A stretch of DNA of 53,792 nt from Candidatus Thioglobus sp. (lineage in GTDB: Bacteria; Pseudomonadota; Gammaproteobacteria; PS1; Pseudothioglobaceae), in assembly GCA_028352435.1 (NCBI GenBank), contig JAOMMB010000006.1, forward strand, positions 1 through 53,792. Reading direction: 5' to 3'. Numbering within the stretch: position 1 is the first letter of the stretch; each line of letters opens with the position of its first letter. A program made the translations under genes and the position numbers. The notes under the pieces were generated by a model. That model made no database searches and was not told where the DNA came from. It saw only the letters and a list, made by a program, of their open reading frames with translations. Shown one piece after another: positions 9,438 through 16,837 of the stretch.

Positions 9438-10118
9438 TTATACCAAGCCTGCCCTTACTTGTGCGTAAAGCGCGAGCCCGTCTAGAACTAAATTTGGTTT
9501 AATTTGAGTTTGCTGATTGAGCCTAATCCCAATCATTTTGGCATCACCCCCTGTTAGGATAATTTGTAAATCACCATACTGATTCAGATAGTTGTTAATT
9601 TGCTCATTAATCACACTCATCAGCATCTGTGCTGTGCCATATTCCCAGGCGTCTGTCGTGTTATTAGCGCTTTGACCCAACAACAACTGTTTTGATTCAC
9701 TAGAAAATTGCTTAAAACTACGACGTAAAACACCCAAGCCCGGCATAATTAACCCGCCTTTGTGTTTGCCATCAGCAAGCAATAAATCAAACGTCAGTGC
9801 ACTACCTGCATCAATAATAAGCCGTGTTTGGTTAGGATACTGATCCACACTTGCAATCATCGCTAAAAAACGATCTACCCCTAGTTCTTGGGGTGATTCA
9901 TAGGCTGAGATAAATTGCTGAAATGTTGATTCTGATTCAACAAACACTGTATTTTTCAAACCCTCTAAAACAGATCGATCACCCACACAGCTTACAAAAA
10001 TTTGATCAGCCTCAGGTAGCAACCCAACATTAAAGTCTGACATTAAAACAGAATTATAATCACCATTAAACAGCCATTTAATGGCGGTATTGCCAATATC
10101 TATAAATAAATTAGGCAT
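9438..10118 (-). CDS. coaX: type III pantothenate kinase
   Basis: CoaX phosphorylates pantothenate as the first committed step of coenzyme A synthesis. It belongs to the ASKHA fold, and its signatures are visible: the phosphate-1 loop DIGNTAIKW near the start, GVDRFLAMIA in the middle and IDAGSALTFDLL with the second phosphate loop. The frame opens at a TTG at 10130, but the ATG at 10118 (MPNLFIDIGNT, 226 residues) aligns better with relatives. It follows ygfZ by 29 bp in the same direction. Confidence 0.93.
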   Translation of the reverse strand: MPNLFIDIGNTAIKWLFNGDYNSVLMSDFNVGLLPEADQIFVSCVGDRSVLEGLKNTVFVESESTFQQFISAYESPQELGVDRFLAMIASVDQYPNQTRLIIDAGSALTFDLLLADGKHKGGLIMPGLGVLRRSFKQFSSESKQLLLGQSANNTTDAWEYGTAQMLMSVINEQINNYLNQYGDLQIILTGGDAKMIGIRLNQQTQIKPNLVLDGLALYAQVRAGLV

Positions 10119-10147
10119 CTGCAAATACAATGCTTAGTAATACAGAT

Positions 10148-10948
10148 TTAGTCATGGTTTATCCTGATGAGTTGAGCACCCTGTGCATCATTAAGTGTAA
10201 TTTGATCATCCTCATGTGCAATTTCTATCGTCGCTAGGCATAAAGATTTTGCGTCTATTTTTACACGACGCACAACAACGCCTGATGCTTTAGCTGAACT
10301 TGAACCTAAAGCAAATAGCTTATCACCTACCTTTAAATCATCTTTACACTCAAACATGCGAAGTCTGCGCTTAGATTTACCTAAATAATGCAAACGTGCC
10401 ACCACTTCTTGCCCTGGATAACAACCCTTGGTAAAGCTTACACCTACTTCATCAATATCCAAATTTAACAACTGCGGTACAAATTTCTCAGAAGTATCTA
10501 GCGTTACTTCAGCAATGGTATTGCCAATGCAAGCTTTTTCCCAAGTGCTCTCATCCGCCAACTCAACAGCATCTAGCGTTTCAACCAAGGCCACAGACTG
10601 CTGATCATTGAGCTTAAAAGCGCCCTTAAAATCTTCATCAACAATACCCAGCTGGATTATGTCATTACTTAAATCACTAATCTGCACATCCGACATCATC
10701 TTAAACATGGTTAATCGCTTAATGATTACATCCGCTAAATCCATCGGAAATGACAAATAATAGCTTTCATTTTTTTTCATCACCCATATCAATGCAATAA
10801 TCTTACCCTGATGCTGACAATAAGCATTTAGTTGAACAACCCCTTGTTCTAAAGTGTTAATATCATTAGAAAATTGGCCTTGTAAAAAGCTTTGCACATC
10901 TTTTCCAGTGAGCTCTAAAAGAGTTCGATGGTTTAATTGACAGATCAT
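10148..10948 (-). CDS. ygfZ: folate-binding tRNA-modification/Fe-S assembly protein YgfZ
   Basis: YgfZ is a folate-binding protein of the aminomethyltransferase fold that helps maintain certain [4Fe-4S] enzymes, including MiaB. The identifying KGCYPGQE motif with its conserved cysteine is at residues 174-181, and the N-terminal GKDVQSFLQGQFSNDI stretch is typical. The 266-residue length is slightly short of E. coli YgfZ (about 326), the difference lying in the C-terminal barrel. It is the first gene after the porin terminator and leads into coaX, trpS and rluB. Confidence 0.93.
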   Translation of the reverse strand: MICQLNHRTLLELTGKDVQSFLQGQFSNDINTLEQGVVQLNAYCQHQGKIIALIWVMKKNESYYLSFPMDLADVIIKRLTMFKMMSDVQISDLSNDIIQLGIVDEDFKGAFKLNDQQSVALVETLDAVELADESTWEKACIGNTIAEVTLDTSEKFVPQLLNLDIDEVGVSFTKGCYPGQEVVARLHYLGKSKRRLRMFECKDDLKVGDKLFALGSSSAKASGVVVRRVKIDAKSLCLATIEIAHEDDQITLNDAQGAQLIRINHD

Positions 10949-11000
10949 ATTCTTAAGATAGATATAAAAACACCTATTTTAAACCAATTTTCATTAGACG

Positions 11001-11032
11001 AAAAAAAACCCCAGACCAAAGTCTGGGGTTTT
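11001..11032 (-). terminator. rho-independent terminator of the porin gene
   Basis: A perfect stem (AAAACCCCAGAC at 11005-11016 with GTCTGGGGTTTT at 11021-11032, loop CAAA) is followed on the minus strand by eight U residues. It lies 45 bp after the porin stop codon, so it is the expected end of that highly expressed transcript and separates it from ygfZ. Confidence 0.92.
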
Positions 11033-11077
11033 AAGTACTTAACTTAGAGTTAAGTTAACTGTTTTTCTAAATTAGAT

Positions 11078-12040
11078 TTAGAATTTAACAGAAAGGTCAG
11101 CTTCAAAAGTCTTAGTTTCTGCAGTAGCAGAAGTGTCTTTATTAGTGTACGTGAATGCAAGAGTTGCACCAGAAGCTAAAGGACGAGAAACACCAACTTG
11201 TGTGTAATCTTCATCAGCTGCAGTAGCAAAACCAATAGTACCAGATTTAACTGTTACTGTATTACCAGCCATGCTTGTTTTAGCCATAATCTGTGAGTTT
11301 GAATTACCTTGTGAACCTGTACCACCAAGTTCAACTGCAAAGATTGAAGAATCAGTTTCAGTAACCAAAGCATCAGCATCAGCATCGATCCAAGCATAAC
11401 CTAGAGAAACACCGTTAACATCTTTAGTAATGTTACCAAAAGTAACATCAGAGCTAGCTGCATCATCGCTCTTAGTTTCTAAACGAACACCAAAACCAGC
11501 TACGTCACCAGCAATACCGAATGAATCTACAGTTTGAGAGTTGCGCTTAGCTTGAACAGTAAAACCAGCTACTTTAGTAGAAACACCAGCATACATGTTG
11601 TTGTCAATTGAAGTAAAGCCAGTAGAACCAGTAGAAGAACCAGAGTTACCCATGTATACGTTCATGCCACCTAATGTAGTAGATAAATGTACTTTGTTGT
11701 TCGAACGACCACCTTCGTCGATTTCACCTAAAAGAGCTGTAGTTCCTGAAGTGAAGTTACCAGCCTTAACTGAAACATCACCGATTTTAGAAGTGATGTA
11801 TTGGTTTTCAACAACTAAACCACCAGCACCATTTGATGCTACGTCTACGATTACTGAAGTATCGCCAGACTTGCCTCTAAGCTTTAAGTTAACTTCTGTG
11901 TTAGTTTTGTTAACGTTTGTAGTAGTCTCAGTATCAACGTTTTGGTATTCAAACTTTGCATCACCAGAGATAGAAAGATCAGCCATTGCAGCTGAAGTCA
12001 TTGTTGCTGCAACTGCAGCGATTAATAATTGTTTTTTCAT
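11078..12040 (-). CDS. outer-membrane general porin
   Basis: This is a 320-residue Gram-negative porin. It has a clear signal peptide (MKKQLLIAAVAATMTSAAMA, cleavage after residue 20) followed by alternating hydrophobic/polar beta-strand segments rich in Gly, Ser, Thr and Asp. It ends in phenylalanine (LSVKF), the usual C-terminal signal for barrel assembly, and would form a trimeric diffusion pore. It has an AGGAG ribosome-binding site, a near-consensus promoter, a hairpin leader and a strong terminator. Its start-proximal codons are typical of high expression. Substrate preference cannot be read from the sequence. Confidence 0.9.
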   Translation of the reverse strand: MKKQLLIAAVAATMTSAAMADLSISGDAKFEYQNVDTETTTNVNKTNTEVNLKLRGKSGDTSVIVDVASNGAGGLVVENQYITSKIGDVSVKAGNFTSGTTALLGEIDEGGRSNNKVHLSTTLGGMNVYMGNSGSSTGSTGFTSIDNNMYAGVSTKVAGFTVQAKRNSQTVDSFGIAGDVAGFGVRLETKSDDAASSDVTFGNITKDVNGVSLGYAWIDADADALVTETDSSIFAVELGGTGSQGNSNSQIMAKTSMAGNTVTVKSGTIGFATAADEDYTQVGVSRPLASGATLAFTYTNKDTSATAETKTFEADLSVKF

Positions 12041-12068
12041 TTTAAAACTCCTAATTTTTATAATTGTT

Positions 12069-12084
12069 GCTAGATTGCTCTAGC
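12069..12084 (-). promoter_or_regulatory. 5'-leader hairpin of the porin mRNA
   Basis: In the roughly 70-nt leader, GCTAGA and TCTAGC pair as a perfect 6-bp stem with a GCAA tetraloop, a GNRA-type loop. It lies 28 bp upstream of the start codon, leaving the ribosome-binding site free. Comparable leader stems stabilise ompA mRNA in E. coli; a similar role here is an inference. Confidence 0.6.
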
Positions 12085-12117
12085 GTTTTTCTCAACAATG
12101 TTGTCAAGATGGTGCGT

Positions 12118-12145
12118 ATTATAAGGATATGATTTTCAAAGTCAA
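12118..12145 (-). promoter_or_regulatory. sigma-70 promoter of the porin gene
   Basis: On the minus strand TTGACT (12140-12145) and a perfect TATAAT (12118-12123) are separated by 16 bp. Transcription would start near 12111 and give a leader of about 70 nt. This is one of the two best-matching promoters in the window. Confidence 0.85.
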
Positions 12146-12178
12146 CACTTATTTGCAAAAAAAATACAAAAAAATGCA

Positions 12179-12436
12179 AATATACTACAAATAGAGTGTT
12201 TTTAACCCTCTAAAGCCCTCTTAAAAGCCTTTTGTGACGCTGTTTTAGCGGTTTTTTGATAAAAATACAACAAATGCGCAAAAATATGACAAGCGACACA
12301 CAGCAATCCTGCGCTTAGCAGGGCAAAAAGTCAAATGACTGTAAAGCCTTATTGATAATGGCTTTATATTGAGTTTTAATGGGTTTTATCGTCTTCTTTT
12401 ATATACCTATATTTATCTTCACAAACTGCAGACGTT
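12179..12436. other. hairpin-rich intergenic region without a recognisable gene
   Basis: Between the porin promoter and the terminator at 12437 there is no convincing reading frame. Several small hairpins are present: CCTGC/GCAGG at 12308-12322 and TAAAGCC/GGCTTTA at 12342-12366 are the clearest. A short GCTG...TAGCGG structure followed by T residues lies near 12240-12262. The region could hold a small RNA or long untranslated regions, but no known RNA family was recognised. Confidence 0.4.
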
Positions 12437-12465
12437 AAAAAACCGAGAACAGGTCTCGGTTTTTT
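12437..12465. terminator. bidirectional rho-independent terminator
   Basis: A perfect 12-bp stem (AAAAAACCGAGA at 12437-12448 with TCTCGGTTTTTT at 12454-12465, loop ACAGG) has U tracts in both directions. On the minus strand it would end transcripts coming from the PuuD-like gene (12595-13179). On the plus strand it could end any transcript arising in the preceding gap. Confidence 0.88.
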
Positions 12466-12497
12466 AAATCCCAATAGTTTTAATTATTAGATAAATA

Positions 12498-12567
12498 CAA
12501 GGCAAATTCTATTCTCAGCGTCAGAGTGTAGTAAATCTACACGACAAGCTGAGAATATTATTTAACG
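12498..12567. repeat. hairpin repeat, copy 1 (CAAGGCAAATT...TTTAACG)
   Basis: The element begins CAAGGCAAATT and ends TTTAACG. Inside is a 9-bp stem ATTCTCAGC (12511-12519) / GCTGAGAAT (12548-12556) enclosing a second stem GTGTAG (12526-12531) / CTACAC (12537-12542). Outer flanks ATTATTAG (12483-12490) and CTAATAAT (12577-12584) also pair. The ends and the inner GAGTRTAG...CTAYA core recur at 16737-16809, so this looks like a dispersed structured repeat located in the 3' region of the PuuD-like gene. Confidence 0.6.
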
Positions 12568-12594
12568 CAGTAGTTGCTAATAATAAGAATCTAT

Positions 12595-13179
12595 TTACGC
12601 GTGCCATGCAATCATGGTTAGTAACATTGGTATCGACAGTATCACATTAATGCTTGAAGCCAACGCAGCATTTTTCTTAGCGGTTGCAATTTGCTCAGCA
12701 GTTGCCTCTTTCATACCTAAGATCTTTTGCTGGTTTGGCCAGATGATGAACCATACGTTAAACGCCATGATTGTACCCATCCATGCGCCTAAACCGATAA
12801 CTTGGAAACCTGGTGCAAGCATATATGCATTTGCAATCGCACCCTTAACGCCAAGCAATACCAAACCAAGAATTAAAGTTGTAGCGGCTGCCATACGAAA
12901 CCATAGTAGTGCGCGCGGAGCAATGTATTTGCCAATCGCTGCAGGACCTGGGCCATCAGTATCAGCTAATGCTTCACCCATACCTGGAACTTGAACGAAG
13001 TTAAAGTAGTAAAGTAGGCCGATCCATATAATGCCAGCAAACACATGTAGCCACACTGTCATACCGTAGTGACTTAGATTTTGAGCTTCTGCAATATTAC
13101 CATTAAAACTAAAAAATAAAATAATTGATAAAACAAAACCCAATAGAATTTTGTTTTGTACTGAATTAATAAAACCCAT
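12595..13179 (-). CDS. PuuD-type (urate oxidase N-terminal family) membrane protein
   Basis: The 194-residue protein has about five hydrophobic segments (about 11-28, 42-62, 92-112, 124-147, 173-192). Conserved-looking elements are WLHVFAGIIWIGLLYYFNFVQ with His45, and NVWFIIWPNQQKIL, both typical of the membrane domain found at the N-terminus of the PuuD/urate hydroxylase family. The cytochrome c domain of full-length PuuD proteins is absent. Stand-alone versions are common in marine proteobacteria and are of unproven function, so urate oxidation should not be assumed. It has a GGAGAG ribosome-binding site and stands alone, divergent from mutM. Confidence 0.72.
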   Translation of the reverse strand: MGFINSVQNKILLGFVLSIILFFSFNGNIAEAQNLSHYGMTVWLHVFAGIIWIGLLYYFNFVQVPGMGEALADTDGPGPAAIGKYIAPRALLWFRMAAATTLILGLVLLGVKGAIANAYMLAPGFQVIGLGAWMGTIMAFNVWFIIWPNQQKILGMKEATAEQIATAKKNAALASSINVILSIPMLLTMIAWHA

Positions 13180-13267
13180 CTTTCTCTCCGTTGTTGTAAA
13201 GTTGACTATTATAATAGGCTATTTAGTTGGCGTAAGTCAATTTTGAGTTTTTTACCTACTTATATGT

Positions 13268-14077
13268 ATGCCTGAACTACCTGAAGTTGAAACTACCAAA
13301 AATGGTTTACTACCCCTAATTAAAAATCAGCGCGTTACTTGCGCTGTTCGTCATCGGGATAATTTGCGCTGGGAAATCCCTAAAGCGCTTAAAACTATCC
13401 TAGCTGGACAAGTGGTTAATGGCATTGACAGACGTGGCAAGTATTTGCTTATTCGCTTTGATGTGGGGACGCTTATTATCCATTTGGGTATGAGTGGCTC
13501 TATTAAAGTGGTGAATAGTAGTGAAGTATTACGCAAGCATGATCATTTTGAATTAATCTTTGATAATAACAAAAGCATGCGTTTGAATGATCCACGGCGC
13601 TTTGGTGCGGTGTTGTTTTCTAAAGATGGCACGCATCCTCTGCTTGATAATTTAGGGGTGGAGCCACTGACCTCTGATTTTAGCGAAACATACCTATATG
13701 TAGGGTCTCGCAAAAAAGTGCAAAATATTAAGGCCTTTATTATGGATAGTAAAGTGGTTGTAGGTGTGGGTAATATTTATGCTTGCGAGAGTTTGTATGC
13801 CTCGGGTATTGATCCGACACGTGCGGCAGGTAGCATTTCTATGGCGCGTTACAAAAAGCTGACCCAAAATATTAAACAAATTTTAGAGCGTGCGATTAAA
13901 GCCGGTGGCACAACTTTGCAAGATTTCACGCAAGTTGATGGCTCGCCTGGATATTTCGCACAGACTTTAAACGTGTATGGGTGTGAAAACAAGCCATGCG
14001 TTACTTGTGGTGGTAAAATACAACGAATTATCCAAAACCAACGTTCAACTTTTTATTGTAAAAACTGCCAATCATGA
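13268..14077 (+). CDS. mutM: formamidopyrimidine-DNA glycosylase (Fpg/MutM)
   Basis: MutM excises oxidised purines such as 8-oxoguanine and nicks the abasic site. The mature N-terminus PELPEVETT supplies the catalytic Pro2 and Glu3. DPRRFGAVLF and the helix-two-turn-helix GNIYACESLY are present. The C-terminal zinc finger has four cysteines (CENKPCVTCGG, then FYCKNCQS), of which the CxxC pairs bind zinc. The 269-residue length is normal. It is followed by a 4-bp ATGA overlap into the S24-like gene, so the three plus-strand genes here form one operon. Confidence 0.98.
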   Translation: MPELPEVETTKNGLLPLIKNQRVTCAVRHRDNLRWEIPKALKTILAGQVVNGIDRRGKYLLIRFDVGTLIIHLGMSGSIKVVNSSEVLRKHDHFELIFDNNKSMRLNDPRRFGAVLFSKDGTHPLLDNLGVEPLTSDFSETYLYVGSRKKVQNIKAFIMDSKVVVGVGNIYACESLYASGIDPTRAAGSISMARYKKLTQNIKQILERAIKAGGTTLQDFTQVDGSPGYFAQTLNVYGCENKPCVTCGGKIQRIIQNQRSTFYCKNCQS

Positions 14078-14484
14078 GTGATATCGATACCCCACAAGAA
14101 TTATTTGAAACTAACTGTGCTATTAACTCCGAGCCGTTTGCACTGCAAAATTTAGGCAGCTATATGGAGCCTGAGTTTAGTGAAAACTGTATTGTGATTA
14201 TTGATCCAGGAATGCCAGTACATAATCGTGCGTACGCAGTTGTGCGCTATCAAAATGATATGTATTTCCGCCAATACATTGAACGCGGTGGTGATAAATT
14301 TTTAATACCTTTAAATACACAACACGACGAAATCCAGCTTGACGGCGAGTTTGAGGTGGTAGGTTGTGTGGTACAGCAAAAACAGCGCAAGCAAAAGCCG
14401 CTACATTACTATCACCTTAATCAAACGACTAAGAGTATGGATTTTAGTATTAGTGGCAAAATTAAAGCTAAAGAGGAACAGTAA
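14074..14484 (+). CDS. S24/LexA-like beta domain protein lacking the catalytic dyad
   Basis: The 136-residue protein has the layout of the peptidase S24 (LexA/UmuD/phage repressor C-terminal) fold. LQNLGSYMEPEF aligns with the usual G-D-S-M-x-P segment, IVIIDPG with the following strand, MYFRQYIERGGDKFLIPLN with the lysine-bearing strand and the LxPLN turn, and FEVVGCVVQQ with the last strand. The catalytic Ser position is Tyr30 and the Lys position is Arg66, so autoproteolysis is not expected. There is no DNA-binding domain. It overlaps mutM by 4 bp and DUF2798 by 1 bp. The role is unknown; a binding or sensing function is more likely than proteolysis. Confidence 0.7.
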   Translation: MSDIDTPQELFETNCAINSEPFALQNLGSYMEPEFSENCIVIIDPGMPVHNRAYAVVRYQNDMYFRQYIERGGDKFLIPLNTQHDEIQLDGEFEVVGCVVQQKQRKQKPLHYYHLNQTTKSMDFSISGKIKAKEEQ

Positions 14485-14702
14485 TGGAAAAGAAAGTGCA
14501 CTTAATTTTTAGCGTAGTTATGTCTTTTTTTATGGTGATGGTTATGTCTTTTGTTGTTACCTATAAGAATGTCGGCTGGACAGATCAAACTATTGATTTA
14601 TGGTTATCAAGCTTTCTTTATGCTTGGGTCGTTGCATTTCCGCTTATTTTCATATTTGCACCGATTTTTAAAAAAGCTATTGTCAAATTTTTAAGCAAAT
14701 AA
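14484..14702 (+). CDS. DUF2798-like small membrane protein
   Basis: The 72-residue protein has two hydrophobic segments (about 6-27 and 43-64), the first followed by VTYKNVGWTDQTIDLWLSSF and the second containing WVVAFPLIFIFAPIFKKAIVK. This matches the small two-helix DUF2798 family of unknown function, several members of which carry the same W...W...AFP pattern. Its start overlaps the stop of the S24-like gene (TAATG), so it is the third gene of the mutM operon. Confidence 0.75.
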   Translation: MEKKVHLIFSVVMSFFMVMVMSFVVTYKNVGWTDQTIDLWLSSFLYAWVVAFPLIFIFAPIFKKAIVKFLSK

Positions 14703-14759
14703 CTACCTAATCAACTCATAAGAGTCAATTTTTCTTATATCGCAGCGTAACAAAATGAA

Positions 14760-14813
14760 AAAATAGGCGTTTACTTATAGTAAATAACTATTTTGAGGCT
14801 TTGTTAGAACAAA
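14760..14813. terminator. hairpins between convergent genes
   Basis: Between the convergent DUF2798 and pgeF genes there is a nested hairpin: AAAATAG (14760-14766) with CTATTTT (14788-14794), enclosing GTTTACT/AGTAAAT. A second stem, CTTTGT/ACAAAG, follows at about 14799-14814. Either could end transcription, though no long U tract is seen. Confidence 0.45.
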
Positions 14814-14832
14814 GAAATAAGGGAAATTAAAC

Positions 14833-15576
14833 TTATGAAATCCAAATGAGGTGTGCCATACGCCCTGATTGTGCACCATCTCGGCGATAAGAAAAATACT
14901 TATCTTTTTGCTTGAAGGTGCATTCATCACCACCTGTGATTGACTCAACACCCAAATCTTTTAAAATAATTCTAGCTGCTTGGTAAATATCCAACTGATG
15001 CTTATCGCCTTTTTGTATGAATGCATCTTTGAGTTGTGCATCTTTAGCAATGAACTGCTGATAAACCTCATCACCTACCGTAAATGCCGCTTGAGAAATA
15101 GCAGGGCCAAAGTGGGCTAATAAATTGGCATCGCTAAACTTAGCAATGGTTGATTCAATCACGCCATTTAATACACCCTTCCAGCCTGCATGAACCACGC
15201 CTACTTGCGTACCGGATTGGTTAGAGATAAAAATTGGCAAGCAGTCCGCAGTTAGCACTGCACAAACCACGCCTTTTTCTTGGGTGATAACGGCGTCGCC
15301 GATACACTCAGCACTTGAGGCTTCCAAGCAAATATTAGAATGAGTCTGCTCCAGCCATTTAGGCTCACTAGGCAGGCTATATGCTTGAATAAGTTGCACT
15401 CGATTGCGTGCCACTGTTTGTACATTATCATTGACATGCATGGCTAAATTAAAATCAGCATAGCCTGATTCACCTGAGCAGGCCTTGCCTGCTCCGATAA
15501 CAAAATGGCGAGTAGTGGAGACCACTTGTACGTTATCTGGAAGGCCAAATTGCTGTTTGTTGCTAGATAGGGTCAA
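14833..15576 (-). CDS. pgeF: peptidoglycan editing factor / purine nucleoside phosphorylase, laccase-domain protein (YfiH/PgeF)
   Basis: This family was first called a multicopper polyphenol oxidase. Members also phosphorolyse adenosine/inosine, and E. coli YfiH corrects misincorporated L-Ser in peptidoglycan precursors. The metal site is visible as the histidine in LEQTHSN, the cysteine in VLTADCLPIF and the histidine in VGVVHAGWKG. The 247-residue length is typical. It overlaps the end of rluD by 14 bp, the usual rluD-yfiH arrangement in gammaproteobacteria. Confidence 0.93.
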   Translation of the reverse strand: MTLSSNKQQFGLPDNVQVVSTTRHFVIGAGKACSGESGYADFNLAMHVNDNVQTVARNRVQLIQAYSLPSEPKWLEQTHSNICLEASSAECIGDAVITQEKGVVCAVLTADCLPIFISNQSGTQVGVVHAGWKGVLNGVIESTIAKFSDANLLAHFGPAISQAAFTVGDEVYQQFIAKDAQLKDAFIQKGDKHQLDIYQAARIILKDLGVESITGGDECTFKQKDKYFSYRRDGAQSGRMAHLIWIS

Positions 15577-16513
15577 ACTTTGCTAACGCTTTAAGTAAAT
15601 CATCCAAATCTTTTGGTAATGGCGCCTTCCAAGACATCTCTTCACCAGAAATAGGATGCATTAATGTGAGCTTTTTGGCATGCAAAGCTTGACGCTTAAA
15701 ACCCTTTAAAACATCTTTTAACGCTTCTTCAGCTTTTTTAGGAAAGCGTATTTTTCCTCCATACATAGGATCAGCGATTAGAGGATGCTCTACATAAGCC
15801 ATATGCACTCGAATTTGGTGAGTGCGGCCTGTTTCCAAAATACATTTAACATGTGTATGGTGCTTAAATCGATCAATCACTCGGTAGTGCGTAACTGCTT
15901 CTTTACCTTCACCCTCTTCAACCACGGCTTGTCTAATTCTATCTTTAGGGTCACGACCAATAGGCGCATCCACTGAACCGCCAGAAATCATATGACCATA
16001 AACAATGGCAGAATATTCGCGTGAAACTACGTGCGTTTGCAGTTGTTCGACTAGATTTTTTTGTGCCAATTCACTACGCGCGACTACCATTAAACCCGAG
16101 GTATTTTTATCTAAGCGGTGAACAATACCTGCACGATCTAGCGTGGCGAGTGCTGGTTCATAATGAAGCAGTGCATTAGCAAGTGTGCCCGTCCAATTAC
16201 CTGCACCTGGATGTGTTACCAAGCCGACTGGCTTGTTTAATACGATAATATCGTCGTCTTCATACACCACGTCAATAGGAATATCTTCACCTAACCAGGC
16301 ATTAGACTTTTCTTGAATAATGGACAAGGTAACCACTTCGCCGCCATTTACTTTTTCTTTGGCTTTAAAAGCTTTGTCGTTCACCAATGCTCTACCTGAA
16401 CGCACCCAGCTGGTAATCTTAGAACGTGAATAATCAGGCAGCATGGTGGCTAAAGCGCTATCAATACGCTGACCAATAAGACGATTTGGAATAACAATGT
16501 TTAATAAATTCAT
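15563..16513 (-). CDS. rluD: 23S rRNA pseudouridine(1911/1915/1917) synthase RluD
   Basis: RluD makes three pseudouridines in helix 69 of 23S rRNA and supports ribosome function and release. The 316-residue protein has an S4 domain at about 16-75 (GQRIDSALATMLPDYSRSK) and the RluA-type catalytic motif with Asp135 (HRLDKNTSGLMV). HPLIADPMYGG and RQALHAKKLTLMHPISGE complete the family pattern. It overlaps pgeF and is the promoter-proximal gene of that pair. Confidence 0.95.
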   Translation of the reverse strand: MNLLNIVIPNRLIGQRIDSALATMLPDYSRSKITSWVRSGRALVNDKAFKAKEKVNGGEVVTLSIIQEKSNAWLGEDIPIDVVYEDDDIIVLNKPVGLVTHPGAGNWTGTLANALLHYEPALATLDRAGIVHRLDKNTSGLMVVARSELAQKNLVEQLQTHVVSREYSAIVYGHMISGGSVDAPIGRDPKDRIRQAVVEEGEGKEAVTHYRVIDRFKHHTHVKCILETGRTHQIRVHMAYVEHPLIADPMYGGKIRFPKKAEEALKDVLKGFKRQALHAKKLTLMHPISGEEMSWKAPLPKDLDDLLKALAKFDPI

Positions 16514-16736
16514 GTGATAATTTTACCCTTAAGAGTGCTTCCAGCAAAAACAATAAATACTGACATTTTTAAATTGATTTTATACGTGAGTATATTTTCA
16601 CCTATAAGGTAAATGTTTTAAATACGGGAGCGCGCAGTAATTCGACGCAAGCAAGTATTTTCAATATTTAACACAATAGATGAAAAAGACGAAACGTAGA
16701 AAAGTAATTTGTAATTACAAGTGCTTTTTCTGTCTG
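16514..16736. other. gene-free spacer between rluD and the hairpin repeat
   Basis: No reading frame or RNA gene was recognised. A perfect palindrome TTGTAATTACAA lies near 16708-16719. ACGAAACGT at 16689-16697 is complementary to ACGTTTC at 16807-16813, so this stretch may extend the structured repeat that follows. Confidence 0.4.
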
Positions 16737-16809
16737 CAAGGCAAATTGCTGAATTCTTGATTGAGTATAGCGACCTTCTATATAAATGAAAGAATTTAGC
16801 AGTTTAACG
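16737..16809. repeat. hairpin repeat, copy 2 (CAAGGCAAATT...TTTAACG)
   Basis: The same 11-bp left end CAAGGCAAATT (16737-16747) and right end TTTAACG (16803-16809) seen at 12498-12567 enclose the imperfect stem GCTGAATTCTT / AAGAATTTAGC and an inner TATAG / CTATA stem. The stem sequences differ from copy 1 while pairing is kept, which suggests that structure is conserved. It lies 28 bp beyond the 3' end of tRNA-Glu on the same strand and may also act in its 3' processing or termination. Confidence 0.6.
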
Positions 16810-16837
16810 TTTCAGAAAGGAAAAGGTCGAAGTAATT

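Noticed and set aside
11595-12083. A 162-codon plus-strand frame opposite the porin gene
   Set aside because: It lies entirely antisense to the porin and its leader, has no ribosome-binding site, and its Pro/Val-rich sequence is what the complement of a Gly/Ser/Thr-rich porin gives.
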